Origin: Opitutia bacterium
GTDB lineage: Bacteria > Verrucomicrobiota > Verrucomicrobiia > Opitutales > Seribacteraceae
Direction: 5' to 3'
NCBI GenBank assembly: GCA_002716045.1
Contig: PAZC01000052.1
Location: 1 to 39,736 of the forward strand
Length of the DNA: 39,736 nt
Shown here: positions 25,083 through 32,374 of the stretch, piece after piece
Position numbering within the stretch: the stretch's first letter is position 1
How the letters are laid out: each line of letters begins with the position of its first letter
The notes under the pieces: model-generated
Told to the model about the DNA's origin: nothing
Databases searched by the model: none
Seen by the model: only the letters and a program-made list of their open reading frames with translations
Program-made: the position numbers and the translations under genes

Positions 25083-25112
25083 CTAGTATTAACTTGCTTG
25101 TTACCTAGTCAA
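25083..25112 (-). promoter_or_regulatory. Weak candidate promoter before the 555-aa secreted protein
   Basis: TTGACT (25112-25107), an 18-base spacer and TACTAG (25088-25083, three of six) on the minus strand, with the start ATG at 25060. The -35 box overlaps the stop region of the upstream gene. Only the -35 is convincing. Confidence 0.3.
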
Positions 25113-25525
25113 ATAAAACGGTCGGTGTCATTGGGTTGAGGCAAGGGGCAATCTTCCAATTTTCCAAACCAACGATACCGATTCTTTGCTATCCAACGAT
25201 AAATCCAGTTTCGGAGAAAGCTTGGAATCAACAATAGAATTTTCATCGTGGGCCAAGGGGACCTAAGGTATTTACAGGCTCGCAGGACAGCGGTTGAGTT
25301 AAGGTGGGTGTGACCATCCTCAACGAAAACAATACTGGCAAGATTGTCCACTGGCAATCCACTCTCTGCAAGAATCCGTTGCCCCTTTTTGGATTGCAGC
25401 GGAGCGAAGCACAAGTTTTTGAGAGGGTCACGTTTGACGAAGAAGCGCACGAAACCGTTACATAAATTACAGACCCCATCGAACAGGATCACATGATTTT
25501 TTTCCGTTTCAGCGCTTTCGGACAT
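25109..25525 (-). CDS. Thiol-disulfide oxidoreductase-like DCC family protein (DUF393)
   Basis: 138 residues from the ATG at 25525 (MSESAETEKNHVILFDG). The D16-G-V-C19-N-L-C22-N motif that names the DCC family opens the fold and resembles a CxxC redox site. RDPLKNLCFAPLQSKKG and the hydrophobic segment LLLIPSFLRNWIYRWIAKNRYRWFG are also typical. Roles in this family are poorly known; a thiol-disulfide function is inferred from the fold. The frame is open upstream to 25645 but that part overlaps the divergent HisI start and lacks family similarity. It precedes the large secreted protein gene by 48 bases. Confidence 0.85.
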   Translation of the reverse strand: MSESAETEKNHVILFDGVCNLCNGFVRFFVKRDPLKNLCFAPLQSKKGQRILAESGLPVDNLASIVFVEDGHTHLNSTAVLRACKYLRSPWPTMKILLLIPSFLRNWIYRWIAKNRYRWFGKLEDCPLPQPNDTDRFI

Positions 25526-25633
25526 ATTCCAATTGGATGAATGGCAAAAAGAGGGTTGTCCATTCGATTCGCCCAAAGGGTCTTGCCTCAAATCGTTTTG
25601 TCTCCAGTCTGACTGAGCTCCAAGCAAGCTATC

Positions 25634-26053
25634 ATGGAACATCACGAACTAGAGGAAGGAACCATGTTGTCGCTCGATTTCGGCAAACTCAAGAAAGTGG
25701 TTGCCTGTGGCGAAGACTTGTTGCCTGCAGTGGCTCAAGATGCCGAAACAGGCGAAGTGCTTATCGTGGGCTATGCCAATCAATTGGCTTTTGAAACAGC
25801 TCTCAAGGAAGGCATGGCCACCTTTTGGAGCACCAGTCGCAACGAGCTTTGGATCAAGGGCAAGACTTCGGGCGATTACCTTGAGATCGTCGAGGTTTGC
25901 GTTAACTGCGAACAAAATTCCATTCTCTATCGTGTTCGCCCCAAGGGAGCGGGTTCCTGCCATACCAAGGGGGCTGATGGCCTAGCCCGCTCCGGTTGCT
26001 ATTATCGCGTCATGCGCAATGGTTCCCTGGTGTTTCGTGCAGGGATGCAGTAG
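25634..26053 (+). CDS. hisI: Phosphoribosyl-AMP cyclohydrolase
   Basis: 139 residues; HisI opens the purine ring of phosphoribosyl-AMP in histidine biosynthesis (EC 3.5.4.19). Diagnostic stretches are LLPAVAQDAETGEVLIVGYAN, TFWSTSRNELWIKGKTSGD and GSCHTKG. Three zinc-type cysteines are placed as expected (C92, C109, C122). The usual Asp-rich magnesium site (DCDxD) reads NCEQN here, a variant I believe occurs in this phylum. A second ATG at 25664 has a better ribosome site (GAGGAAGGA), so the protein may be ten residues shorter; the ELEEG leader looks conserved, so I kept the longer form. No other his gene and no HisE fusion is in the window. Confidence 0.93.
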   Translation: MEHHELEEGTMLSLDFGKLKKVVACGEDLLPAVAQDAETGEVLIVGYANQLAFETALKEGMATFWSTSRNELWIKGKTSGDYLEIVEVCVNCEQNSILYRVRPKGAGSCHTKGADGLARSGCYYRVMRNGSLVFRAGMQ

Positions 26054-26062
26054 AGCCGCGGC

Positions 26063-26158
26063 TTAGTTTTTGCCTAGTAGCTGGGCCTCGAGGAACTTGC
26101 GTACGTTTTCATCCACGATTGGCCCACTCAGGCCATGTCCCATCCCTTCCATCCGGAG
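26063..26158 (-). other. Out-of-frame C-terminus of the EF-hand esterase, with the catalytic His
   Basis: In the frame one base back from the esterase gene, this stretch reads LRMEGMGHGLSGPIVDENVR and on to LEAQLLGKN, then TAA at 26065-26063. That is the expected end of an alpha/beta hydrolase, with the catalytic His in GMGHG. One extra T in the TTT run at 26161-26159 (coding strand) would join it to the main frame. Confidence 0.8.
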
Positions 26159-27141
26159 AAAGGTGTTTTCACACCTGCTTCAGTCAGTGCCTTGTGAAAG
26201 ATTTCCGCTTGGTTGAAAGGCACCAAGGGGTCTTTGCTTCCGTGGACAATCAAGGTGGGGGCATCATCCTTTGTTACGTAAGTTATGGGAGAGGCTTTCC
26301 TTGCCACCTTCTTGTTTTCCTGAAGCGCTCCGCCTAGCAATTGGCTTTCGGGCGAATTTGGTGCATCATGGTCGATGTTGCTGGGGAACTTTCCCATCGA
26401 GAGAAAGTGAGTTGGACCACAGAAATCGACTACGCAACTAATTCGGCTGTCTTGGTCCAAGTGTTCGCCCAGTTTTCCCTCGAGGGCTTTCACTCCCCCG
26501 CTGACTCCCAACATGGCCACCAGATGGCCGCCCGCCGAATTCCCCCAAACCGCCATCCTGCCCGGATCGAAGCCATGTTTCTTGGCATTTCCCTTGAGCC
26601 AGCGTATGGCGGCCTTGCAGTCATGTATCTGGGCGGGCCAAATGGATTCTCCGCTCAAGCGGTAATTTATCGAGGCGGCCGCAAAGGAGCCCGTTGCCAA
26701 ATAAGGAGCCAACTTGCCCATGGCACTTTCTTTGCTTCCGTTTTTCCATCCACCGCCATGGATATATACGATAATGGGCAGGAGGGTATCCTTGGCTCGT
26801 TTTTCGGGCAGGAACAGGTCGAGGGTTTGCCGTGGATTCTTGGTTTGGGCATACGGTAGATTGCGAAACGCTTTGATGCCTTCGGGAATAGGGCGCTCTC
26901 TCCTCGGTTGACGCGGCCGATTGAGAAAAGCTTCGTGCTCGGCGAGGGAAATAGTTCCATCTTGATTGGTATCGACCCGCTTGAAGTTTGGGCGGGCGTT
27001 TCTCGGCAATTCCTCCAAGGACAGCTTCCCGTTCTTGTCCTTGTCCCATTCGGAGAAAATCTGTTTGGGATCCTTGGCAAACAAGCTGGAGGCGCTCAAG
27101 GCGAGGATGGAAATGAAAACGAGGCTGATTGCCTTTTTCAT
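26128..27141 (-). CDS. Secreted EF-hand / alpha-beta hydrolase (esterase), frameshifted at the 3' end
   Basis: The open frame gives 337 residues: signal peptide (1-22), two EF-hand loops (D33-K-D-K-N-G-K-L and D57-T-N-Q-D-G-T-I), then a carboxylesterase-type hydrolase. The oxyanion motif is HGGGW (129-133, in VYIHGGGW), the nucleophile Ser202 lies in GNSAGGH and the acid Asp304 in HGSKDP. The frame then runs into WKGWDMA and stops, while the neighbouring frame continues with the catalytic His and normal C-terminus down to 26063. So the intact gene would span 26063-27141. No -1 slippery heptamer is present, so a mutation or sequencing error in the T-run is likelier than recoding. As read, the protein should be inactive. 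It starts 33 bases after the 809-residue gene. Confidence 0.88.
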   Translation of the reverse strand: MKKAISLVFISILALSASSLFAKDPKQIFSEWDKDKNGKLSLEELPRNARPNFKRVDTNQDGTISLAEHEAFLNRPRQPRRERPIPEGIKAFRNLPYAQTKNPRQTLDLFLPEKRAKDTLLPIIVYIHGGGWKNGSKESAMGKLAPYLATGSFAAASINYRLSGESIWPAQIHDCKAAIRWLKGNAKKHGFDPGRMAVWGNSAGGHLVAMLGVSGGVKALEGKLGEHLDQDSRISCVVDFCGPTHFLSMGKFPSNIDHDAPNSPESQLLGGALQENKKVARKASPITYVTKDDAPTLIVHGSKDPLVPFNQAEIFHKALTEAGVKTPFSGWKGWDMA

Positions 27142-27174
27142 TTGCTTAGTCGGTGGAGAATTTGCTCGAGGGTT

Positions 27175-29604
27175 TTAATCGGGAGCTGTTTCGCGGTTTT
27201 TGTCCCGCTCCATGTTTTGCCTGATCCATCCGGCCAAGGTGCTGCTCCCCATGCCGTAACCTCCGGGCAAGGGACGCAGATCCTTGGTTTGCAGGCGGGG
27301 CGGGGCGCCCCAATGCTTTGGGAAAGATTTTCTGCCAATGCCTGGCTTCGGCTTGATTGGTGCGGGGGGCACTTTGCCTCCCTTGGCTCCATAAATCATT
27401 TTGTAGACTTCTTGCGGTTGTCTCCTTTGACCGGTGCGCTCGTTGAACCAAGGGCTGCCACCTGTGAATATCATGCCTGCAGGAATCTTTTTGCCACTTG
27501 CGATCCATTCCTCGTAAGTGGGAACCCCGACTTTGCCGACCTTGCCGCTTTTCAGGGCGGCTAATTGCTTTTCCAAGTCTGCCAGTTTAGCCAAAAACTT
27601 CTTATGGCCATCAGGGGTGAAGCGAGCCCGCTTGGCAAAATCCTTCATCTTGGCGATTTCCTGTTCGAGGGCCTTGATTTCCGCTTGATTGGAAGCGCCG
27701 CCAGTCGAGGCGCCGCCTTTTCCACCAACGACCAAGTTCACCTTGAATGTGTTGGCCGGCGGGTTCTTTTCCCAAGGGCGTTTGTATTCCAAAACGATGG
27801 TTCCCTTGCCTCCGGCCACTGCCTCGAAAGTGGCTGTGGATATTCCAGGTGCCCCAAGCAATTGATTGGAGGCTCGGTGGGTTACTTTGCCGTCCAGTTT
27901 CACAACTTCTGACTTGGTCGCGTTGTTCCAAATGAAACCAGTGGTTGGATTTCCCGCCAAGCTGATGGCAATCTTTTGCCCCTGCTTGAGGTTGATTGTC
28001 TTGCCATTCGAGCTTTGGGTCAAACGAAGGAGCGGTTGGGCAACTGTTGGCTTATCCAACTTGATCGGTTGCTTGCCCGGTTTCCCCAAGACGATGGTTG
28101 AAATGTTCACTCCCTTGGTCGGAGCATCGTCTGCGATCCGCGTGTCTTGCGTGTAGCAGGCCAACAAGAGGCCTTGCTTGTCAAAGCGTAGGCCGAGGCG
28201 CTGAAAGGGTGGTATCGGACGTTCCAGAATGGCCGCGGCTTCCTTGTAAAGCTCATCCAGTGTTTTTACTGGGTGGCCTTCCTTGTGTGTGCCGAGCTCC
28301 TCGCCTTTCTCGGTCCATGTCTTGCCTTCCGGTTTGGCCGGAGGCTGCCCGGGAGCCACCGGTCTGGGACGATTGGAGAATGCCTTGTAGCGCCGCTCGA
28401 TCACGGTGTTGTTTTGAACCACCACTTCGGTCGTGTGGCCAAAACCCACCCAACTGCTCCAGCGCTTGCTGTAAGTGTAGTTGCCGCCACATTCCACCTT
28501 AAGTTTCTCCCAGGTGCTCAAGCTTTTCTCAAACTGGGCGATCTTCGCCTTGTCCACGGGGCCACCTCCGCCTGGACGAAACACAGGAGGAGCAACCAGA
28601 TCCGGCGGGCGGGGTGGGGCAACGAGCTCGGGCCTTGGGACCGGTTGTATTTGGACAGCCGGCGGGGTAGGTTGAATTTGTATCGGTTGGGGCCGTGGTT
28701 GGATTTGAATGGGCCTTGGCGCCGGTTGGATTCCCACACGGCCGTTAAGTTCACTGTACTTGACTGATTTGACCGCCTTTAGCTTGGACATTGCCTGCTC
28801 TACGTTGACTGAGTCTGGCAGGGTGACGTGCAGGATGGTGTTTCCGAACATTGCCTTCTTGATTTCAAGACCGGGGATGGCGTCAGCCAATGCTTTCTTG
28901 CAAGCATCCTTGTCCAAACCCTTTTTCATGCCCACAAGCAACTCGCCTTCCGAATAGGAGCCAGTGGGATGCTTGGCGGCGAAAGCGCGACTCACCGCAG
29001 GACCTTTGCCAGAGGCTTTTCCGCCGGCAGCGTCCTTATCCAAATTGTTCTGTATCCATCCAGCCAAGGTGCTGCTGCCTCTGCCATATCCACCGGGCAA
29101 GGGACGAAGGTCCCGCGTTTGTCTCAAGGGGGGTGCGCCCCAATGAGCGGGATAAGCCTTGCCGCTAGGTCCTTTAAGCACTTTGCCTGTTGGTTTTCCT
29201 TTGGCGGCGTCCTTGTCTAGGTTTTCCTGAATCCAGCGTCCCAGCGTGCTGCTGCCGCGGCCGTAGCCGTCGGGCAAGGGGCGGAGGTCCCGCGTTTGTC
29301 GCAACGGAGGAGCACCCCAATGGGCGGGGTAGGGTTTGCCACTTGGCCCTTTCAGGACTTTCTGAGGTTTCTTGCCCGCCTTGGCATCGAGCGCCACCAG
29401 GCAATTTTGACATTTGTTTTCCTTGGCGCTGCATTTCCCGCACAGCTTGTAGGCTGCGCTGCGGGTGAAGCCCTTGCATTGCGGGCATTCTCCTATGGCC
29501 TGGATATAGGCCAAGCGGCTACATTTCGGACAAAATTTCGCCAAGGCGGAACCGGCGAGAATCAGGGAAAAGATGAGTAGGGCAAACCAACGGAACTTGT
29601 TCAT
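27175..29604 (-). CDS. Secreted multidomain protein: zinc ribbon, GYG-GSSTL repeats, chagasin-like inhibitor domain
   Basis: 809 residues from the ATG at 29604 (signal peptide MNKFRWFALLIFSLILAGSA). Order: four CxxC pairs forming zinc-ribbon-like knuckles (25-68); two repeats with HWGAPP..QT.DLRPLP.GYG.GSSTL (83-132, 142-191); a subtilase-prodomain-like stretch (219-290, GELLVGMKKGL to SVKYSELNG); a Pro/Gln linker with PIQIQP repeats (293-345); a DUF6174-like part (about 353-490, NYTYSKRW, VVVQNNTVIERRY); a chagasin-type I42 domain (528-627) with NPTTGF (552-557) and KRPWEK; a helix with heptads (640-686); and a third copy of the repeat (759-801). Chagasins block papain-like cysteine proteases, and prodomain-like folds often block subtilases, so a secreted anti-protease is a fair inference. 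Precedes the EF-hand esterase. Confidence 0.82.
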   Translation of the reverse strand: MNKFRWFALLIFSLILAGSALAKFCPKCSRLAYIQAIGECPQCKGFTRSAAYKLCGKCSAKENKCQNCLVALDAKAGKKPQKVLKGPSGKPYPAHWGAPPLRQTRDLRPLPDGYGRGSSTLGRWIQENLDKDAAKGKPTGKVLKGPSGKAYPAHWGAPPLRQTRDLRPLPGGYGRGSSTLAGWIQNNLDKDAAGGKASGKGPAVSRAFAAKHPTGSYSEGELLVGMKKGLDKDACKKALADAIPGLEIKKAMFGNTILHVTLPDSVNVEQAMSKLKAVKSVKYSELNGRVGIQPAPRPIQIQPRPQPIQIQPTPPAVQIQPVPRPELVAPPRPPDLVAPPVFRPGGGGPVDKAKIAQFEKSLSTWEKLKVECGGNYTYSKRWSSWVGFGHTTEVVVQNNTVIERRYKAFSNRPRPVAPGQPPAKPEGKTWTEKGEELGTHKEGHPVKTLDELYKEAAAILERPIPPFQRLGLRFDKQGLLLACYTQDTRIADDAPTKGVNISTIVLGKPGKQPIKLDKPTVAQPLLRLTQSSNGKTINLKQGQKIAISLAGNPTTGFIWNNATKSEVVKLDGKVTHRASNQLLGAPGISTATFEAVAGGKGTIVLEYKRPWEKNPPANTFKVNLVVGGKGGASTGGASNQAEIKALEQEIAKMKDFAKRARFTPDGHKKFLAKLADLEKQLAALKSGKVGKVGVPTYEEWIASGKKIPAGMIFTGGSPWFNERTGQRRQPQEVYKMIYGAKGGKVPPAPIKPKPGIGRKSFPKHWGAPPRLQTKDLRPLPGGYGMGSSTLAGWIRQNMERDKNRETAPD
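27202..27330 (-). repeat. GYG-GSSTL protein repeat, copy 3 (coding)
   Basis: Residues 759-801 of the 809-residue protein: FPKHWGAPPRLQTKDLRPLP, then GGYGMGSSTLAGWIRQNMER. Same motif as copies 1 and 2 but separated from them by about 570 residues and more diverged (FPKHW, LQTKD). Confidence 0.85.
28570..28728 (-). repeat. Pro/Gln-rich coding repeat (PIQIQP units)
   Basis: Residues about 293-345 of the 809-residue protein. Units such as PRPIQIQP, PQPIQIQP and PAVQIQP repeat in tandem, then PELVAPP and PDLVAPP. It is probably an extended linker between the prodomain-like and DUF6174-like parts. Confidence 0.75.
29032..29181 (-). repeat. GYG-GSSTL protein repeat, copy 2 (coding)
   Basis: Residues 142-191. 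Nearly identical to copy 1, including the leading VLKGPSGK and the trailing NLDKDAA, which points to a recent internal duplication of about 59 codons. Confidence 0.85.
29209..29358 (-). repeat. GYG-GSSTL protein repeat, copy 1 (coding)
   Basis: Residues 83-132. The core is HWGAPPLRQTRDLRPLP followed by DGYGRGSSTLGRWIQENLDK. Confidence 0.85.
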
Positions 29605-29662
29605 CGTGGGACTGGGTTTAGATAGCTTTGCGCACAAAGCCACAGGGTTACTTGTAGGGCTA

Positions 29663-29692
29663 ATGATAATGCCTTATTGAACCGCTGGTCAA
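29663..29692 (-). promoter_or_regulatory. Candidate promoter for the 809-residue secreted protein
   Basis: On the minus strand TTGACC (29692-29687), an 18-base spacer and TATCAT (29668-29663, five of six). It gives a leader of about 50 bases before the ATG at 29604. The leader shows no clear ribosome site. Confidence 0.5.
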
Positions 29693-29715
29693 GACCAAGG
29701 GTTCCTGGCATTCAT

Positions 29716-31233
29716 TCACTGAATTAACTGATTCAAGGTATACCAGGCCGTATTGTTGGCCATACCCGTTCCGTCCTTCGCCTTGTAAACACCGACTTTT
29801 AGTATGATCTTGTAGACGCGTTCTTCCTCAAGAGGTACCTCGAGATGTACGCTCAGCCCGTCCTTGGCCACCGTTACCTTGCTGGGGGCTTCTTTCTTGA
29901 GGTTCGTTTTTCCGGAACCGTAGCGCGGATGATAAGCGTAGCCCCAACGTTCCACCATGTAATTTTGTGCTTCTTTGGCCATGGCGGGGTCAACTGGTTT
30001 GGTGAAGGTGATCGTAAATCCGGTCTTGGTGAGTTTTACGTCATGCATGGAAAAAGGAGTGGTTTTTCCATCCCATGAAACCCGTTGAAGGCCATATTCC
30101 TTGCCCCCTGCCGATCCCCATCCCCGTCCGGTTTGACCTACCCAAAGGCTACCGTCCTCGGCAAAGACATGTCGGATGCAACCCGTTTGCAAACGATTCA
30201 CGAAATCAAATATGACACCTTGGAAATCGCCGCCCACTTTTTGCAGGGAGACTCGCATTATATTGGATCGTCCCTGGTCGCCGATGAACATTTGGTCTTC
30301 AAAAGGTCCGAATTTGCCGCCCGTGTAATTGAAGATTGGTTCCCCGGGAGAAGTGGCCAGTTCGCCGTGTGGAATCCAGACGGCCGGCCGTTTCCATAAT
30401 TTTTCGTAGTCCTTGAGCGGAATGGCATTGAGATCCTTTCCTTGGTAGTCGGGATGATCCCATAGCGAGGAAGGATGCCCATGGAATCGGTCTTTCACTA
30501 TGTGGTGCAGGGAACTGGTGGCTTCCCAGTCGCCTTGATTGTCGGTGAAAAACAATTCGTCATCCTTGCTGATCCCGATGCCTGCCGGAGACCGCAAACC
30601 CGAGGCGAATGGCTCGAACTCGCCTTTCGGGGTGACCTTGAAGCACCACCCGCGATATTTGGCCGCCCTCCCCATCTTCCCTTCCGTGTCTTTGTAACCA
30701 GTGGTCCAAACACGGGCGACATCCCACTTTTTGCTTCTGGCCCACCCTGGCCAACTCAGCGAAGTGTTCAGGGTGCCGTAGAAATTCCCCTTGCTGTCGC
30801 GCACCAAGCCAAAGGCGTATTCGTGATAGTTGTCGGTTACTCCCCAGCCAGCGTTGAAGCTTTCGTAAAGGTCGGCTCTTCCATCGCCGTTGGTATCGAT
30901 CAACTTGGTGATTTCACCTCGTTGGATAGCGAAGGTTTCACTCGTCTTGGGGTCGATCCACAAGCCAAGTGACTCGTGCAAGCCGTCTGCAAACAAACTC
31001 CATTTCTTTTTCTTGATGATGTATTTCCAGACCTCGCCTTCGCGGGTACAAAGCATAAGGGAACCGTCTGGCGCGAACTCCATGCCGCCAACACCAAGGG
31101 CCACCCCTTCCGGTGTCTCAATTTTCTCGGCAGTGTATCCAGCGGGTATCCGGCTCGGTTTTTCCTGAGCGGTAAGGGGAGTGATCAAAGTGGTGGCAAG
31201 AACCACCGGGAAAAGAGAACTAAGGTATTTCAT
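29716..31233 (-). CDS. Secreted glucose/sorbosone dehydrogenase-like beta-propeller protein
   Basis: 505 residues from the ATG at 31233 (the in-frame TTG at 31245 is rejected). Signal peptide MKYLSSLFPVVLATTLITPL. The propeller shows repeated blade strands and loops: GGMEFAPDGSLMLCTREGEVW, LIDTNGDGRADLYESF (a calcium-type D.N.DG.AD loop), SGLRSPAGIGISKDDELFFTDNQG, GDQGRSNIMR and FAEDGSLWVGQTGRGWGS. This is the large PVC-group family often labelled membrane-bound or PQQ/sorbosone dehydrogenase. A C-terminal Ig-like region (about 400-500) follows. It lies 22 bases after the azurin-domain gene, so the copper protein may take its electrons. Cofactor and substrate are unproven. Confidence 0.85.
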   Translation of the reverse strand: MKYLSSLFPVVLATTLITPLTAQEKPSRIPAGYTAEKIETPEGVALGVGGMEFAPDGSLMLCTREGEVWKYIIKKKKWSLFADGLHESLGLWIDPKTSETFAIQRGEITKLIDTNGDGRADLYESFNAGWGVTDNYHEYAFGLVRDSKGNFYGTLNTSLSWPGWARSKKWDVARVWTTGYKDTEGKMGRAAKYRGWCFKVTPKGEFEPFASGLRSPAGIGISKDDELFFTDNQGDWEATSSLHHIVKDRFHGHPSSLWDHPDYQGKDLNAIPLKDYEKLWKRPAVWIPHGELATSPGEPIFNYTGGKFGPFEDQMFIGDQGRSNIMRVSLQKVGGDFQGVIFDFVNRLQTGCIRHVFAEDGSLWVGQTGRGWGSAGGKEYGLQRVSWDGKTTPFSMHDVKLTKTGFTITFTKPVDPAMAKEAQNYMVERWGYAYHPRYGSGKTNLKKEAPSKVTVAKDGLSVHLEVPLEEERVYKIILKVGVYKAKDGTGMANNTAWYTLNQLIQ

Positions 31234-31255
31234 GGCTGCTTGCAAAAAATGTGAA

Positions 31256-32323
31256 TTATTGGTGTTCGAGGCTGACGAAAAATTCCTCTGCCTCCTTTTT
31301 GGGAACTTTCAAAATACCTGTCTTTGCCGACCATTTGCCTGCGGTGGAGGAAACAGTAAAGCCATCCCCCTTGAGCAGTAGGTAGACGTCACCGGAAGGA
31401 TTTTTTACCCGAAAGCCATAGGTTAGGGCCTTGGCTCCGGGCCGTCCGGTGACAGTTTGGCTGATCTTTGCTCCATCCACTTCGTAAAGAAAGGCAGGGT
31501 TGCCCAACCTTGAGTATCCGCCGAACCGCACTTTCGGATCCTTGTCAGGGTTTCCGATGCGCAAGGGAAACTCCGTGGCCCCCACTTCAAATTTTTCTCC
31601 CAGTATACGACAGGTTCCGCCGCCACGTCCCTTGCGGTCGGGGGCCACGTTGAGAAAACCACCCGTCCAACCGAATCGCACCATTAGCTTTTCGGCATCG
31701 AAGAGGTAATTCACGCCTCCGGGCAAACCCACTGCTATGGAGCGCCCCGAGTCGACGTCCTTGACGTGTACCCGCACCACACGCGGTTCGTCTCCCACCT
31801 CAAGCACACCGTTTCTCGGAGTGGTGTTCTCAGCCACTATTTTGTTCACTTGGGCAATCGCCTTATCCGGATCCTCACTCACTTTCATAACACCTCGCAT
31901 GGTAAGCGAATGACCCGGGAAAGTGCAGATGTAGGGATAGTCACCGATCTCCTTGGGCGCAGTGAAAGTGATGCTTCCCTTCTTGCCGGGTTGAACCAAG
32001 CCAATGCTAGCGAGGATTGCGTCATCCTCGGGTATGAAACCACGCTTCATGCCCTCGGCTCCCAGTTTCAGGGCGGCTTCGGCTAGGCGCGCCAGATCTT
32101 CTTTGTCCCCTTTTGCCAATAACCAGTTATGGATCATTTCGTCACTATTGTCCAAGGTCACTTGGACTTTGGATCCGGGTTTTACGGCAAAGGCTTCGCT
32201 GGCATAGCGGAGTTGGCCGTGCAAGGTGCCGATTGTAACGTCGTGATCAATTTTCTTGTCAGCTCCTTGTGCGACTAGGCAACCAAGAAGACAGAAGGCG
32301 AACGAGAGGCATGTGTTTTTCAT
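31256..32323 (-). CDS. Secreted azurin/plastocyanin-domain copper protein with C-terminal PVC-type domain
   Basis: 355 residues from the ATG at 32323 (signal peptide MKNTCLSFAFCLLGCLVAQG). Residues 27-150 form a cupredoxin with complete type 1 copper ligands: H65 (MIHNW), C133, H138 and M142 (C-TFPG-H-SLT-M). Residues about 170-355 are a separate beta-rich domain (RVHVKDVDSGRSIAVGLPGG, VRFGWTGGFLNVAPDRKGRG) that I associate with secreted Planctomycete/Verrucomicrobia proteins near haem-binding dehydrogenases. Role: small periplasmic electron carrier, perhaps fused to its docking or substrate module. It follows the mutarotase-symporter gene by 51 bases and precedes the sorbosone-dehydrogenase-like gene by 22. 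Confidence 0.88.
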   Translation of the reverse strand: MKNTCLSFAFCLLGCLVAQGADKKIDHDVTIGTLHGQLRYASEAFAVKPGSKVQVTLDNSDEMIHNWLLAKGDKEDLARLAEAALKLGAEGMKRGFIPEDDAILASIGLVQPGKKGSITFTAPKEIGDYPYICTFPGHSLTMRGVMKVSEDPDKAIAQVNKIVAENTTPRNGVLEVGDEPRVVRVHVKDVDSGRSIAVGLPGGVNYLFDAEKLMVRFGWTGGFLNVAPDRKGRGGGTCRILGEKFEVGATEFPLRIGNPDKDPKVRFGGYSRLGNPAFLYEVDGAKISQTVTGRPGAKALTYGFRVKNPSGDVYLLLKGDGFTVSSTAGKWSAKTGILKVPKKEAEEFFVSLEHQ

Positions 32324-32374
32324 TGGATGGGTACTTGGTTGTCGCTCAATGCAAAGCAAGGCAAGGCTGGAAGT

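Noticed and set aside
26150-26170. Programmed -1 frameshifting in the esterase gene
   Set aside because: No X-XXY-YYZ slippery heptamer or downstream stem was found at the switch point; a missing T in a T-run is simpler.
28098-28957. Several plus-strand frames opposite the multidomain protein
   Set aside because: Low-complexity Ser/Pro/Cys-rich translations arising from the antisense of the repeat-rich gene.
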